Assembly (NCBI GenBank): GCA_009746045.1 | Contig: RPFO01000329.1 | Location: forward strand, 62,001-126,000 | DNA: 64,000 nt | Origin: Mesostigma viride | Lineage: Eukaryota > Streptophyta > Mesostigmatophyceae > Mesostigmatales > Mesostigmataceae | Direction: 5' to 3' | Notes under the pieces: model-generated | Databases searched by the model: none | What the model was told of the DNA's origin: nothing | What the model saw: only the letters and a program-made list of their open reading frames with translations | Made by a program: the position numbers and the translations under genes | Part shown: one piece after another, positions 22,416-33,406 of the stretch | Layout: each line of letters starts with the position of its first letter | Position numbering within the stretch: the stretch's first letter is position 1

Positions 22416-25400
22416 TAAAAATATAATTACTTACAGCAGAGTGAAATCACTCAAACCAAAGCAAACGCCCAGCTATAAACCTATATACAGAGCCATGTCA
22501 AAGCTCTATACTACGATAAGACCAATGGAAACGCCTAACGGGAGGAACCTAATAGCCCTGCTGCACCGCAAAATCAGCCCGCGTACGGCGGAGCATGATG
22601 TCAGCCATGGCCCGAGTCAGCGCCACCGACAAGCGCTGACGCCAATATGACGTCCAGGTCCGCGCCGACCATGGGGCCCGCTGGCCCTCCAGGTCCAGCC
22701 GGTCCTCCCGGAGCCGGCAACACTCCTTGAAGAAGGCGGAGGTCAGGGGCCCCATGGCCCCAAACTCCTCCAGGACAAAGGGCACCACACGATGGTGCCC
22801 GACGTCGCCGTAGGCCAGGAGCTTGGCCCGCTCCGCCCGGTCCGCCGTGTAACCTGCCGTGAGGGAGGCCCCAGCCACGTGGCTAAGAGCCAAGGGCCGC
22901 GCCACCGAAACGTCAATAAGCAGATGCCGGCCACCCCCCTCAAAGTCCAGCACCACGATGTCAGGCCGGTGGTTGGGGGAATAGAAGGCAGCGCCATCCG
23001 CATCCTCGGACCGGATGTTCGCGTGGGGGAAAACCGACCGAATCATGGCGAGCACCACCGTCAGGAGGACAGTGTGCAAATACAAATACCAATTCTGATT
23101 CTGTTGGCCCCCCATGCAGGCAAGGTAGTGAGTCCCCGTGGGATCCAGCGGCTGCCCACAGCTACCACAAGGCCGCCCGGCCGGAACAAGAGGCTGCGGG
23201 GCAAATAGCTGGTGCCGGAGCGCCACCGAGTAGTGGCTGGGAGCCAAGGCGAATGGGGGGGCCATGGGAAGAGCACGAAGGTACGCCGAGCCCACACTCC
23301 GCAAGGAAAGCGAGAACAGCCACGCACGTCCCTGGGCGTTGAGGTCCGCGAAAAGAGCAATCCAATCAGCCGTGTGCAGAATACCCGCGTAGGTTTTCTG
23401 GTGTTTATCGATGACGCGAGCAGGGAATGCGGCGGGAGATTGAACGGAGGCGACCGAGGGAGTGCCGCGAGGGAGGTGGCGCTGTACCGCCTGAGCGGCA
23501 CGGACGGGAGAACAGGCCTGCTGGATCTCAGCATAGGCCTCCTGGATGGCGGTGACGAAGGGCAAAGGGCTGCTGGGGTCCAGGAGGTCAGGCGCTGCCG
23601 TTGCCAAAAGGGGCAGGAGCCGGCAGCTTTCCGCCCACGACTGAGCGACGGAGCCCAAAAATGCTGCTGGGGCCAGCCGGGCGGCACGAGTCAGACCGCA
23701 GCCACCCATCCGTGCAGGCAGGGAGGCAATGCGAATAGCATGTGGCGGGAGGTCGGGGCCCGGGACCAGCTGCGCCAAGGCCGACTGGATGCGTTCGTCG
23801 TGGCCCTCGGCGGCCAGCCGGACCTGAGCCGGAAGAGCGCCCCGGAGCCAGTGAACGACGCGAGGGTGAGCGCAAAACCACAGAAGCAGACCCTTGGTCT
23901 GCGAATCATGAAGGCGCGCAATCAAGGGCAGTACCTCAGTGCGTGCCTCGAGGGCGGCCCGCAGAGCATCGATGACAAACGCGGGGTCGCCAACCGGAAC
24001 GCCGAGGACATCCAACCCATGGAGGCGCTCGTCCCGGCCCAAGAGCTGGGGCGGAAAGCCGGAGCAATCACCTTGGGGCGAGTACACCGCGCACTTGGCC
24101 AGGGTCAACTGGAGGTTGATGTCGGCCACCGCGGTCTGCAGTGCCAGCAGAGCCGCGGTGGTGTCCGGCACAGGGCCCAGAAGGTAGATATCATCCAAGT
24201 AGGCCTGAATAGCGACCGCCGGGTGGGCAGCATGGACCGCTTGGAGGCAACCCTGGAGGGGGGCGGCAAAGTACAGGGGTCCCAGGGGGTCCCCTTGCTG
24301 GGTGCCCGACCGCGACAGCAGGCCGCCGCGAGTGCCGTCCTCCATGATGTGAACCAGTTGGCCGGGCTGGCCGTAGCACACGGCTGTCCAAGCGTACAAG
24401 TCCTCGAAGGACTCCATGACGGCCGCAAACATGCTGGCGCGGGACAGACTGTTGAACGCGTTGTGGCAGTCGACCTTGACGACAGCGTGGGTGGGGTGGG
24501 CCTCGAGGTAGGCCTGCACCGAATGGATGAGGATATCCGCCCCGCCTGGAGTCGTCACCCCCAGCTGGGCCGCCACCGAGGTCTCACCCGCTGCGAGGGG
24601 CGGGCAGAAAAAGGCACGGAGCTCGGGCGCCTTTTGGCGGCAGATCACTTTGCCCACGAGCTTGCGGAGCACCTCACCGCAGGCGATCGGGCGCACCTTG
24701 CCCTCGGGGGGGGCAAGACACCCTTGAGCAGAGCGAGGAGGCGAGCGCCCGCTAACCACTCGCGCGCAGCGGGAGGAACGCGACCAGCCGCCAGGTCAAT
24801 GAGGGTGTCAAAGAGAATGTCCTCGCCCCCATGCCCCACCAGGACCTCCAAGTGCTCGTAGCGCCAGCCCGACGGCCCGGTAGAGGAAGCCCGCGGGACC
24901 GCACGCATCACCTCCAGGAAGCAGTCGCGGTCCAGCCGGAGGGGGGCCGGCAGGGGGTCCGGCACGGGCAGCTGGAATCCGGGCTCCGCAGGGTGAAGAG
25001 CCTCCAAGGCCGCCAGGGTAGCCGCATTGGCGGGGGCCAGCTTGGCCATTTCCAAGCGGGTCATGGCCCGGCTGAGCTGCCCCTCGCGGACGAGGCGGAT
25101 GACGTCGGCGGCCACCCGCTCGAAGTTGACCTCCCCCGACAGCCGGGCCGTGCGCGGGGGCGGCACGCCAAACAGCCCCTCCCAGTCCCCCTGCAGAAAG
25201 CGTCGGCAACGGGCAATAACCGCACCCTGGAGGCCGCGCACACCACGCCCGAGAGGGGTGAGGAGCAGGCGGGGGGTCACCATGTGCAGTTTAAAGCCCA
25301 GCGGGTCGTCCGGAGCGGCGTGCATGCGCCGGAGAGAAACGATTGCACATTGCGCGAAAAGGCTACGCGCGCGGTGGGGGAGGTCGGTCAGGGTAGACGT

Positions 25401-25928
25401 CGGGTTGATGGCGCATGCATCCCAGGGAACCGTGTCAAGCCAACGCCAACTGGCCGAGTAGTCGGGCGGCGGGGGCTGGGAGCCGGTGGGAGCCGAGGCG
25501 GGAGGGGGGGAGGGGGCCGGGACTGCTGGCCGGTTGAGGGGCCGTTGAGCAACACAGGCGCGCGCGTGCTGAGCGCGCCCGTGAATGGAGTACACCCGCT
25601 GGCAGTGAGCTTCCGGGCACCGGTAACAGCTCATGGCCTGCAGATCCGCCGCGCCGAGATCGGGGTGCACAGCGCGAAGGTGCTGGCAGAGGAGGTTACG
25701 GTTGTGGAACACACCAGCACACGGGGACCCCGTGGGAAGCAGCACGGCACACCGGTGAAGGCCGTCGGCGGGCGCTGAGTGGCGGGGAGCGGCGCCAGCA
25801 AAGGCAGGACGTGGGGCCTGCGGCGTCTCCCCAGCCGGGCCGGCAGGCGCGCGCACCACGACCCGACCAGCGCCCGGCATGCCCGCCGGGGCCACGGAGG
25901 AGGCAGTGCCCACCGGGGAGACCCCCAG
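22416..25928 (-). mobile_element. Non-LTR retrotransposon with restriction-like endonuclease (R2-superclade type)
   Basis: A 15-bp direct repeat CCATGTAATATATAT flanks the element (22401-22415 and 25929-25943), giving its exact limits of about 3.5 kb. It encodes zinc fingers, reverse transcriptase and a C-terminal PD-D endonuclease in the R2/NeSL/HERO order. It inserted antisense about 90 bp downstream of the TMEM138 stop, and the duplicated target contains TGTAA, the poly(A) signal used by many green algae. It is not in 28S rDNA, so it is not a site-specific R2 copy. It may be complete or slightly 5'-truncated. Confidence 0.9.
22549..25880 (-). pseudogene. RT-endonuclease ORF, split by one frameshift
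   Basis: N-terminal part: from about 25880, with C2H2-like fingers (CAGVFHNRNLLCQHLRAVH; CPEAHCQRVYSIHGRAQHAR), to a frame end near 24645. C-terminal part: 24759 to stop 22549. It carries RT motifs KVRPIACGEVLRKL, KVDCHNAFNSLSR, SGTQQGDPLGPLYFA and the active-site box AYLDDIYLLG. These are followed by the knuckle CGSCGQPLDPTGTHYLAC and the endonuclease motif RPDIVVLDF...LLIDVSV. The frames meet at a run of eight G at 24706-24713 (C8 on the coding strand); a seven-base run would keep one frame. The break could be an assembly error, a real one-base mutation, or slippage. The start codon is uncertain. Confidence 0.88.
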
Positions 25929-25959
25929 CCATGTAATATATATAGTAGGGATGCACTTA

Positions 25960-26066
25960 TCCACCTCCATGAATCCTGAACGACTCGACACACGTGGATA
26001 AGATAGGAGCAGGCTGGAGCCACCATGGTCCGGATTCCCCCAGATCTCTGGCATGCGCTGGTTGTC
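25960..26066 (+). repeat. Dispersed ~180-bp repeat, truncated copy 2
   Basis: It keeps the CCTGAACGACTCG ... CCATGGTCCGGATTC ... GCTGGTTGTCTC half of the repeat. It starts 17 bp beyond the retrotransposon TSD, so the retrotransposon landed beside it. Confidence 0.7.
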
Positions 26067-26179
26067 TCTTTGATATAATGAATGTCAAGATTGTATTACA
26101 CATAAACCATAGAAATGTGAGATGTCCAATTCACTGATTGATCGACGAGGAATTTACGGTACAGAATAAATTAAAAAAA

Positions 26180-26485
26180 TAAATTATAACATGCCTCCGT
26201 TGGGAGATCATGTAGCACATATTCCTTGATGGATGGGTGGAGTGAACGGGGAGCCGCGTAATCGAACTAACCTAGTGCTAATCTGATCTAGTCTAGAAAA
26301 ATCCTAACTACACTACTCATGCATCAAAACGCCTCCTCCTCTTGGGGGGAGGTGGCTTGCTCACAGGGGCTGGCGTGTGAGCCTTGACAATCTTCTGCCA
26401 CCGCGTCTTAATTGTTCTGCATGGCAGTCCAAAGTACGGTACACAGATCCTCACAATGATCGAACCTGTGGGCAAGCCCCCCCCC
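26180..26485 (-). mobile_element. LINE-like 3' end fragment (family L3), copy 1
   Basis: On the minus strand a short coding tail is followed by about 120 bp and then CTCCCAACGGAGGCATG with an AT-rich tail. It is homologous to 29580-29930 and 40175-40690. The fragment is interrupted by point changes and ends near a C12 run. Confidence 0.7.
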
Positions 26486-26505
26486 CCCAGGCGAGGGAGG
26501 CGTAT

Positions 26506-28626
26506 TTTAATTAATTAATTAATTAAAATCATAGCTCCGTGGGGAGCATACGTAACACATAGCCCTGAGAAAGGGGCATCTATGGGTTTGTAATACAATC
26601 AGGGCGACAACCTGCAGGTGTAGGATGTACAACTATCACCTGCTCTGGGTGCACTATAGGTGCACCTGCACCTCCATGATGGTTCATGCCTCCTAAACAA
26701 GCACAGGCACCCAGGGGGGGCTTGAGGAGAGGGCCTAGAAGGCCTGCATGACATATTGGGTGGAAGGTATGTGGCTAGGCTATAGCTAGGGTACACATGG
26801 CCTCTCAGCAGGGAGTAACTCCCTGCATGGGCAAAGCATGACTCGAAATTGCTACGGCTATTGCAAGGGCGGGTGTGGGCCCATCACGTAGGCATACATG
26901 GCCACGTCACTAAGCTTTCTAGTCTACACTACTGCTATATATTCCCTAGGCTGGGGTGGCTGGGGTGGCTGGGGCGGCAGGGGTCGCCTGCCAGGGCTTG
27001 TGGGCGACGTAGATGTCCGCCCCCTTCCAGTAGACCGGCTTCTGCCCCGCCGTCTGCCGAAGCTGGAGGTAGGTCGGCCATAACTCCCGTCGCCGTTGTT
27101 GCTGCGTCAAGGTCAAGTCGTCGTCCAGCGTGCATGTAGGCGGTCCCCCTGCAAGCCGCTTGCGACACTTGAGGAACTCCATCTTATTATCCGCCATGGT
27201 GTCAAAGGTGAGGAGCAAGGGGGAGGGGCCGGCCTTACCCCGCGAGCGGTGAAGGCGGGTCACCCCCCGCGGCTTGCCCTTGTGTACCAGTGATAGCCAT
27301 GGGGACAAGGAGTTTTGTTCTCAAACGCCATCAGTGGCAAGGGTCTCGGGGGTCTCGTCCTGCAGCGGGTCGAAGTGCTTGACTATGACGTTAACCAGGC
27401 TGCGCTAATTGGCGAGCTTGGCCTCCTCGCGGAGGTCCAGCGTCTGGGCGGCGACGGCGGAGGTGGTGGAGGTGGCGTGCTGCTTAAGCATGTCCGCCCA
27501 GGTCGGGATGGGAGGAGCATCGCCGGCATGGCCAGCAGGGGCTGGCCGAGCGGCGATGTCCTTCACCGCCTGGGTGGTGATGCCGGCGGTGTTCTGCAAG
27601 CATTCGATGGCTATGGCATTGTCCGGCCTGCAGGCGCTTGTCGATGGCGAGGAGCTGGGCGGTGAGGGCGTCGGTTGTGGTGGAGGTGGAGGCGAGGAGC
27701 TTGGAGGTGGCGGTGGTGGTGGAGGAGAGGAGGGGAAGCTCGGCAGCCAGCGTGCCCCCCATGGCCGCCACATCTGCGGCGAGGGGGGTTGTAACGTGCT
27801 GCACGAGGGCCTGGTTGATGATGGAGCGGATTTCGGAGGTGGAATTCATGGAGGTGGGGGCCCAGATCTCGGCGATCGACAGAGCGCCCGAGGAGGGAGC
27901 AGAGGGCGATGAGCTGAAGGCGGGGGCGGGGGATCCCCCGCCCCCGCCTTCAGCTCATCGCCCTCTGCTCCCTCCTCACTATAAGGCTGGGCAGATCCGG
28001 CATGTAGTACCGGCCACGCCACCTCCAGGCGGAGTGAGGCGACCGAGGTCGTCAAGGTGCCGGCACAGGGCAAGAAGCGAGGTGCGCGACCCGTAAAACA
28101 CGGCGCTCATAAAAAGGGTGGGCTTTGCGTTGCAGTGACAGTGCCCACCATGCGGCTGATTTGGCGTCAAAGTCGAGTTCTTTCCAGCCCGGCTCGGCAG
28201 GGGGCGCCGGATCCTCAGGGCGGCTGCGTTTAGGCTCAGGCGATGCAGAGGGCGAGGCAAGCCCGTGAGGGGGCTGGGCAACCACCAGTGCACGACTAGT
28301 GTCACCGCTACCTTCCGGACCTATGAGCGGAGCTGCAGCCGGAGCTGCAGACGTATTTTCATTGCCTAACGCATTCGGCCAGGCTGCGTTCCGTTGTTGT
28401 GCGTTTGCTCGTCATAATAGCAGTTCGCGTAATAGCTGCAGGCCGGTCACAATACTGCGTTACAGCTGTAACCGTTTATAGTAGCAGATGCGCCTAGAAA
28501 AGATGCATCGGTTGCAAGTGATCTGACGGAATTTGGGGCTCAGACGCGAAAGTTCTGAGCTCCGCCGTTGACCAGCCATGGCTACCTCGTGGCTCGTGGC
28601 TCGTGGCTCGTGAGACAAATATGCGC
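26506..28626 (-). mobile_element. ORF1-only retroelement copy C, near full length
   Basis: It reads on the minus strand from a 5' region with GAGCCACGAGCCACGAGG repeats, through a disrupted ORF1, to the stem-loop and TTAATTAATTAA tail at 26511-26560. The C-terminal coding part (27168-26940) matches copy A closely. Frames are broken at many places. A candidate imperfect TSD is CGAGGGAGGCGTAT (26492) versus CGGGGGAGGCGTTA (28627). A perfect 88-bp palindrome lies in its ORF1 region. Confidence 0.8.
27890..27977. repeat. 88-bp perfect palindrome, no spacer
   Basis: Two 44-bp arms are exactly complementary around the centre GGGGGATCCCCC (27933/27934). It lies inside retroelement copy C, replacing sequence that is single-copy in the sister elements. 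Confidence 0.95.
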
Positions 28627-28640
28627 CGGGGGAGGCGTTA

Positions 28641-29122
28641 GATCGATATAGATAGGTTTTTATTGACTAGACTAGCCTGGAATATAGATCGATTAGATTT
28701 TTGCCCGCGGCTCCGTCACCACCGGCCCACCCAAGCCCGGCCGGCCACTACTAGTCCATGGAATGGGTACTACATGGCCCCATGCATGCATGCTAGACAA
28801 GACGTACCCCTAGGGCCTATAGAGGGTCGCGGGCACCATAGTTACCTATACAGTAGTGTAGGACTGCTTAATTTTGTAGATAGCTTAGACGGGTAGGATT
28901 CGGTTACCCATCCATCGATCCATCCATCAAATCCAGATGATGCCTAGCTTTATCTAGTTATATCGGCTAGCTGCATGTGCATGCCCACGCAGAGAGCTGC
29001 TCTCTGCTGAGAAGCCACGCTCTAGCCATTATCTAGCCATGATGATCTAATTCCCCCATCTATTAATTTAAATTAATTTAATTTAATGATCTCCCCACAG
29101 AGTCATGTTCTAATTTAATTTA
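28641..29122 (+). mobile_element. ORF1-element 3' fragment, degenerate
   Basis: From about 28930 it matches the 3' region of copies B and D (CCAGATGATGCCTAGCTTTA, CTCTCTGCTGAGAAGCCA, GCCATGATGATCT), then CTCCCCACAGAG and an AATTTAATTTAA tail. The middle of the 3' region is deleted. From 29123 to 29575 nothing is recognised. Confidence 0.6.
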
Positions 29123-29579
29123 ACCCATAGTCGGCTGACCCATTTCTTTTCTTTTTTTTTTACCGCCTCGTCTGCCATTAATTAATTAATGAAGAAATTA
29201 ATGAGACTCGTGCTCCCGTTAGAGAGTCACGGCCATTACATGCAGTATAGAGGACAGCTCAGATGAGGATTATTTGATCAGACAGCTCAGATGAGGATTA
29301 TATCCAGGTGCCTCTAGTGACTATATGGTTGGGGCATGATGATGCAGACGCCTTTGTAACTTTTGTGTAATTATTTTTTTCTGATGAGATTAGCATCGTA
29401 CTCTGTACGTGGCATGCCCATGCCCATGACACGCGGGGGGTGTACATGTGGGTTATAACCAGGGCTGGGGATGCCCCTAAAACCCCTCAGGCTCCGGCTA
29501 GAGGCCTTCATATTCTCCCAAACCGGCGCCTCTAAATGTGTGTGTTCCAAGCCTATCTGTGGGCTCTGGACCATTAAAG

Positions 29580-29930
29580 TTAAATTAAATTAAATTATAA
29601 CATGCCTCCGTTGGGAGATCATGTAGCACATATTCAGTTCCATGATCGATGGGTGGAGTGGAGGAAGCCGCGTAATCCAACTAACCTAACTCTAAGCTAT
29701 CTAGTCTAGAAATTAGCCTAACTACACTAGACTCATGCATCAAAACGCGCCTCCTCCTCTTGGGGGGAGGGGGCTTGCCCACAGGGTCTGGCGTGTGAGC
29801 CTTGACAATCTTCTGCCACCGGCCCACCGCGTACGTCTTGTCCTGCATGGCAGTCCAAAGACGGGAGAGAGAGTGGATGCGGTGTTCAAACTGGGCTGGG
29901 ACCATGGGGCATAATTACTGCATCCGCTAT
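29580..29930 (-). mobile_element. LINE-like 3' end fragment (family L3), copy 2
   Basis: The minus strand encodes a C-terminal tail VPAQFEHRIHSLSRLWTAMQ, then a KIVK and PPPPKRRRRVLMHE-type basic end. A 3' region follows with CTCCCAACGGAGGCATGTTA and an ATTTAATTTAA tail. The W-x-x-M-Q-D-K...W-K-I-V pattern resembles C-termini of LINE polyproteins, but no RT motif is in the fragment. Confidence 0.6.
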
Positions 29931-29989
29931 GAGTCAGCCATGGCCATGCATGCTTTGCCCATGCAGAGAGCCATTGAAGTGCTCTCTGC

Positions 29990-30331
29990 TGAGACGCCAT
30001 CATGCCCAATGAGTTACTCTCTGCTGATCGAGGCCATGTGTACCCCAGCTATAGCCTAGCACTATACCTTCCACCCAATATGTCATGCAGGCCTTCTAGG
30101 CCCTCTCCTAGCTCATGCCGCCTTGTGTGCCTGTGCTTGTTTAGGAGGCATGAACCATCATGGCGGTGCAGGTGCACCTTGTGCACCCAGAGCAGGTGAT
30201 AGTTGTACATCCTACACCTGCAGGTTGTCGCCCTGATTGTATTACGAACCCATAGATGCCCCTTTCTCAGGGCTATGTGTTACATATGCTCCCCACGGAG
30301 CTATGATTTTAATTAATTAATTAATCATGCC
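29990..30331 (+). mobile_element. ORF1-element 3' fragment (copy A type)
   Basis: It carries the same 3' region as 3800-4115 (CTAGCTATAGCC, ATGTCATGCAGGCCTTCTAG, GCACCTTGTGCACCCAGAGC), ending in GCTCCCCACGGAGC and TTAATTAATTAATTAA. It is strongly 5'-truncated. Confidence 0.8.
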
Positions 30332-30384
30332 CAAGCCATTGCGCCCAACGGAGTTATGTTACAATTCAATTCAAGCCATTGCGC

Positions 30385-32380
30385 ATTACGAGCCACGAGC
30401 CACGAGGTAGCCATGGCTGTCGGAGCTCATAATAACTTTCACGTTTGAGCACCGAATTCAGCTGTGAATATCACAATCGCTTCGTCTTTCTTAGACGCAC
30501 ATGCTGATATAATTTTCCGAAGCTATAACGCACTATACGATGAGCAAACGCCGGCCTCTCGACGCAACGCAGCCTGGCGGCTGCGCTCAGCAATGAAAAT
30601 ACGCCTGCAGCCCCGGCTGCAGCTTCGCCAACCGGCCAGACAGAAGGCAGCGGCGCCACTAGCCAAGCTCTAGTGGTCGCCCAGCCCCCTCTCGGGCTCA
30701 CCTCGCCAGCAGCGTCGCCTGAACCCAAGCGCAGTCGCCCTGCCGAGCCGATTTTTGACGAATTTGACGCCAGCCAACCCGGCTTTTTCGACAAGCTCAC
30801 TGAAGACCGCATCCTGAGCTACGTGTTCTGGGGATCCACCGCCTCGCTTATTGAACTGTGCAAGCAGCAGAGCTTCCATCAGGGTCGTCTCATCAATACT
30901 CAGCAGCACTACTACAGCGTCGCCCATACGAGTACATCTTCACCGCCCCCCGCCCCCGGCTGCAGATATACGCCCTCTTCTCCCTCCTTGGACGCTCCAT
31001 CGGGGAGCTCTGGCCCCCCAAGCCCATCACCACCACCTTGACCGAATCCTCCATCCGCGCCCTCCTTAAGGAAGCTTTCGAGCAGCACGTGACCCCCCTT
31101 GCCACAGATGTGGCGGCAATGGGCGGCACGCTGGCTGCTGAGCTCCCCACCATCTCCACCGCCACCTCCACCCTCCTCGCCTCCTCCACCGCCACCACCC
31201 CCTCCTCCGACGCCATCACCGCCCAGCTCCGCGACATCGACCAGCGTCTTAAGGACAATGCCATCGCTATCGAGGTCTTGCAGAACACCGCAGGCCTCAC
31301 CGCCCAGGTGGTGAAGGACATTGCCGCCAAGCCAGCCCCTGCTGGCCTGGCCGGCGGCGATGCTCCTCCCATCACGACCTGGGCGGACAGCTTATAAGCA
31401 GCACACCACCTCCACCACCTCCGCCGTCGCAGCCCAGCTCCAGCGGCAGACGCTTGACCTCCGCGAGGAGGCCGAGCTCGCCAAGCGCAGCCTCAACGTC
31501 ATTGTCAAGAATCTCAAGATGGAGGAAGGTGAGAATTCCGAGAAGCTTGCGCGTGCTTTTGAGAGAGAAATCCTTGATCGCATGGGCCTTACTGGTGAGA
31601 TCGATCGAGCTGGTCGCCCACCGCCTTCCCCGCGCGCGGGGTATAACTGAGGCAGGGCCGCCCCCGCTCCTCACCTTTAAGACCCCGGCGGACAAGATTT
31701 CTTTTCTCAGACGCCGCAAGCGGCTCGAGAAGACTCTCTTCACCCTTGATGACGACTTGACCCTGGCGCAGCAACAATGGCGACGGGAGCTATGGCCGAC
31801 CTACCTCCAGCTCCGGCAGACCAACTAGGCGGGCCAGCCGGTGTACTGGAAGGGGGGGGCCATCTACGTCGGCCACAAGCCCTGGCAGGCGACCCCCGCG
31901 ACCCCAGCGACTCCAGACGCCCCAGCTTAGGGGAATACAGCAGTAGTAACTAGTGTAGAATAGATAGACCGTGGCCATCTACATGTACGCCTCCTAGAGG
32001 CACTATCCCAGCTAAGCCACGCGCTTTATTTAATCATGTACATGTGTGCCTACGATGAGCCACACTCCAGATGATGCCTAGCTTTATTTAGTTATGCTGT
32101 GCCCATGCAGAGAGTTGCTCTCTGCTGATCGAGATGCCACGCTCTAGTTTTGTATAGCCATATGATGATCTTCCCCCTCACAGGCATGCTCCCCCCTTAC
32201 CCGGGCATAGCGTGATAGACCATGAGGGTTCAGGTGCCCTGGTGCACCTAGAGCAGGGGTCCTTTACATCCCCACCCTTGCAGGAAGTAGCTTAGGATGT
32301 ATGATAGGCCATATGCCCCCTCTCAAGGGCTATGTGCTACATATAAGTAGTTCCCAACGGAGTTATGTTACAATTCAATT
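30385..32380 (+). mobile_element. ORF1-only retroelement copy D, near full length
   Basis: The 5' end has ACGAGCCACGAGCCACGAGG and GAATTCAGCTGTGAATATCA. ORF1 starts near 30539 and its frames continue with breaks to about 31928: an N-terminal Ala/Ser/Pro part, FWGSTASLIELC, a middle region with DIDQRLKDNAIAIEVLQNTA, and the RRM/C-terminal block. An in-frame TAA near 31396 and others make it non-coding now. The 3' end has CCCAACGGAG and an ATTCAATTCAA tail. CAAGCCATTGCGC occurs at 32381 after the element and at 30332 and 30372 before it. Confidence 0.85.
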
Positions 32381-32459
32381 CAAGCCATTGCGCGTAGCCA
32401 TGATCATTATCCACCTAATCGATTAGGTGGCCATGTCCGCAACTTTGCACAGCTGCTGG

Positions 32460-32660
32460 CCGGGAATACATGGTGGTGCAGGTGCACCTCAATTGTGCAC
32501 CCCAAGTAGGTGCATGTCAGTTTACGCCAACCACCTGCAGGTTGTCGCCTAGAATGTATTTGAAACCATCTGACGCCCCTTCGATCTCAGGGATATGTGT
32601 TCATATATTTTCCCCACGGAGTTGTTCTTAATTATAATCAATCAATTAACACTCAAGTAC
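32460..32660 (+). mobile_element. Diverged ORF1-element 3' fragment
   Basis: It shares GGTGCAGGTGCACCTCAATT, CCACCTGCAGGTTGTCGCC and CCCCACGGAG with the copy A type 3' region and ends in TCAATCAATTAA. Just before it, 32411-32430 is a perfect 20-bp palindrome (CCACCTAATCGATTAGGTGG). A last trace, CCCCAACGGAGGCATGTTAT, lies at 32926. From 32970 to 33400 nothing is recognised. Confidence 0.55.
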
Positions 32661-33406
32661 TTATTTACTTACGCTTTTAATTGCTATGCCTGCAAAGCTT
32701 TATTTCACCCACTGTTGCGCCGGCATGGCCATGGTAGTGTTGCGGAGCTAGAGATCGAGCGCTCTGTGGCCGGCAGCTGCTCATGCACTTAGGGTAGTGA
32801 GAGAAGCTAGCGGCTGGCGCCCTAGACCCTCCTCATTTATTGTGTATGTAGGGGTTGAAGGTTCCTTTATTGGTACCCACGTGACGCAGTTTATACGTGA
32901 TAGTTATGTGATTGATCAATGGCACCCCAACGGAGGCATGTTATAGTTTTATTTATTTTTTAAATATCCTCACGATGTACATTAAGTGATATGTTGGTGA
33001 CCAAATAATTTATAATAGTTTGAACAGGTGCATGTGCCGGTGGTCAGAGGCAATACAGCGCACGGCGCTTTAATTAGCTGCCATGCTAGCTGATCGATTA
33101 TAAGATCTCAGTACCAAAATTTTGCCTAGATGGTTGTGTGTTGTGTTCCTGACCACTATCGACACATATTTCCCATCAGACGGTGTGCGAGCTTTGAGAA
33201 AACAAAAAGATTGCACAGCATCACTATATCCCACTGCAGCAGCAAATGCCTCAGTGGGTATACAAGAGATGCAGCAACAGCGTCATAAATAATGGCCACA
33301 AGTAGTGGCGCGGCGAGCCGGGCCCAGTAATTTGCATGCCTTGGGCGGCACAGCACTGAAGCGGTGCGTTAAATAGTTCTATACAATGTGGTTGAGAGAC
33401 CACAGG

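Noticed and set aside
23212-24861. 549-residue open frame on the plus strand
   Set aside because: It lies antisense to the reverse transcriptase/endonuclease ORF, whose motifs are unmistakable on the minus strand.
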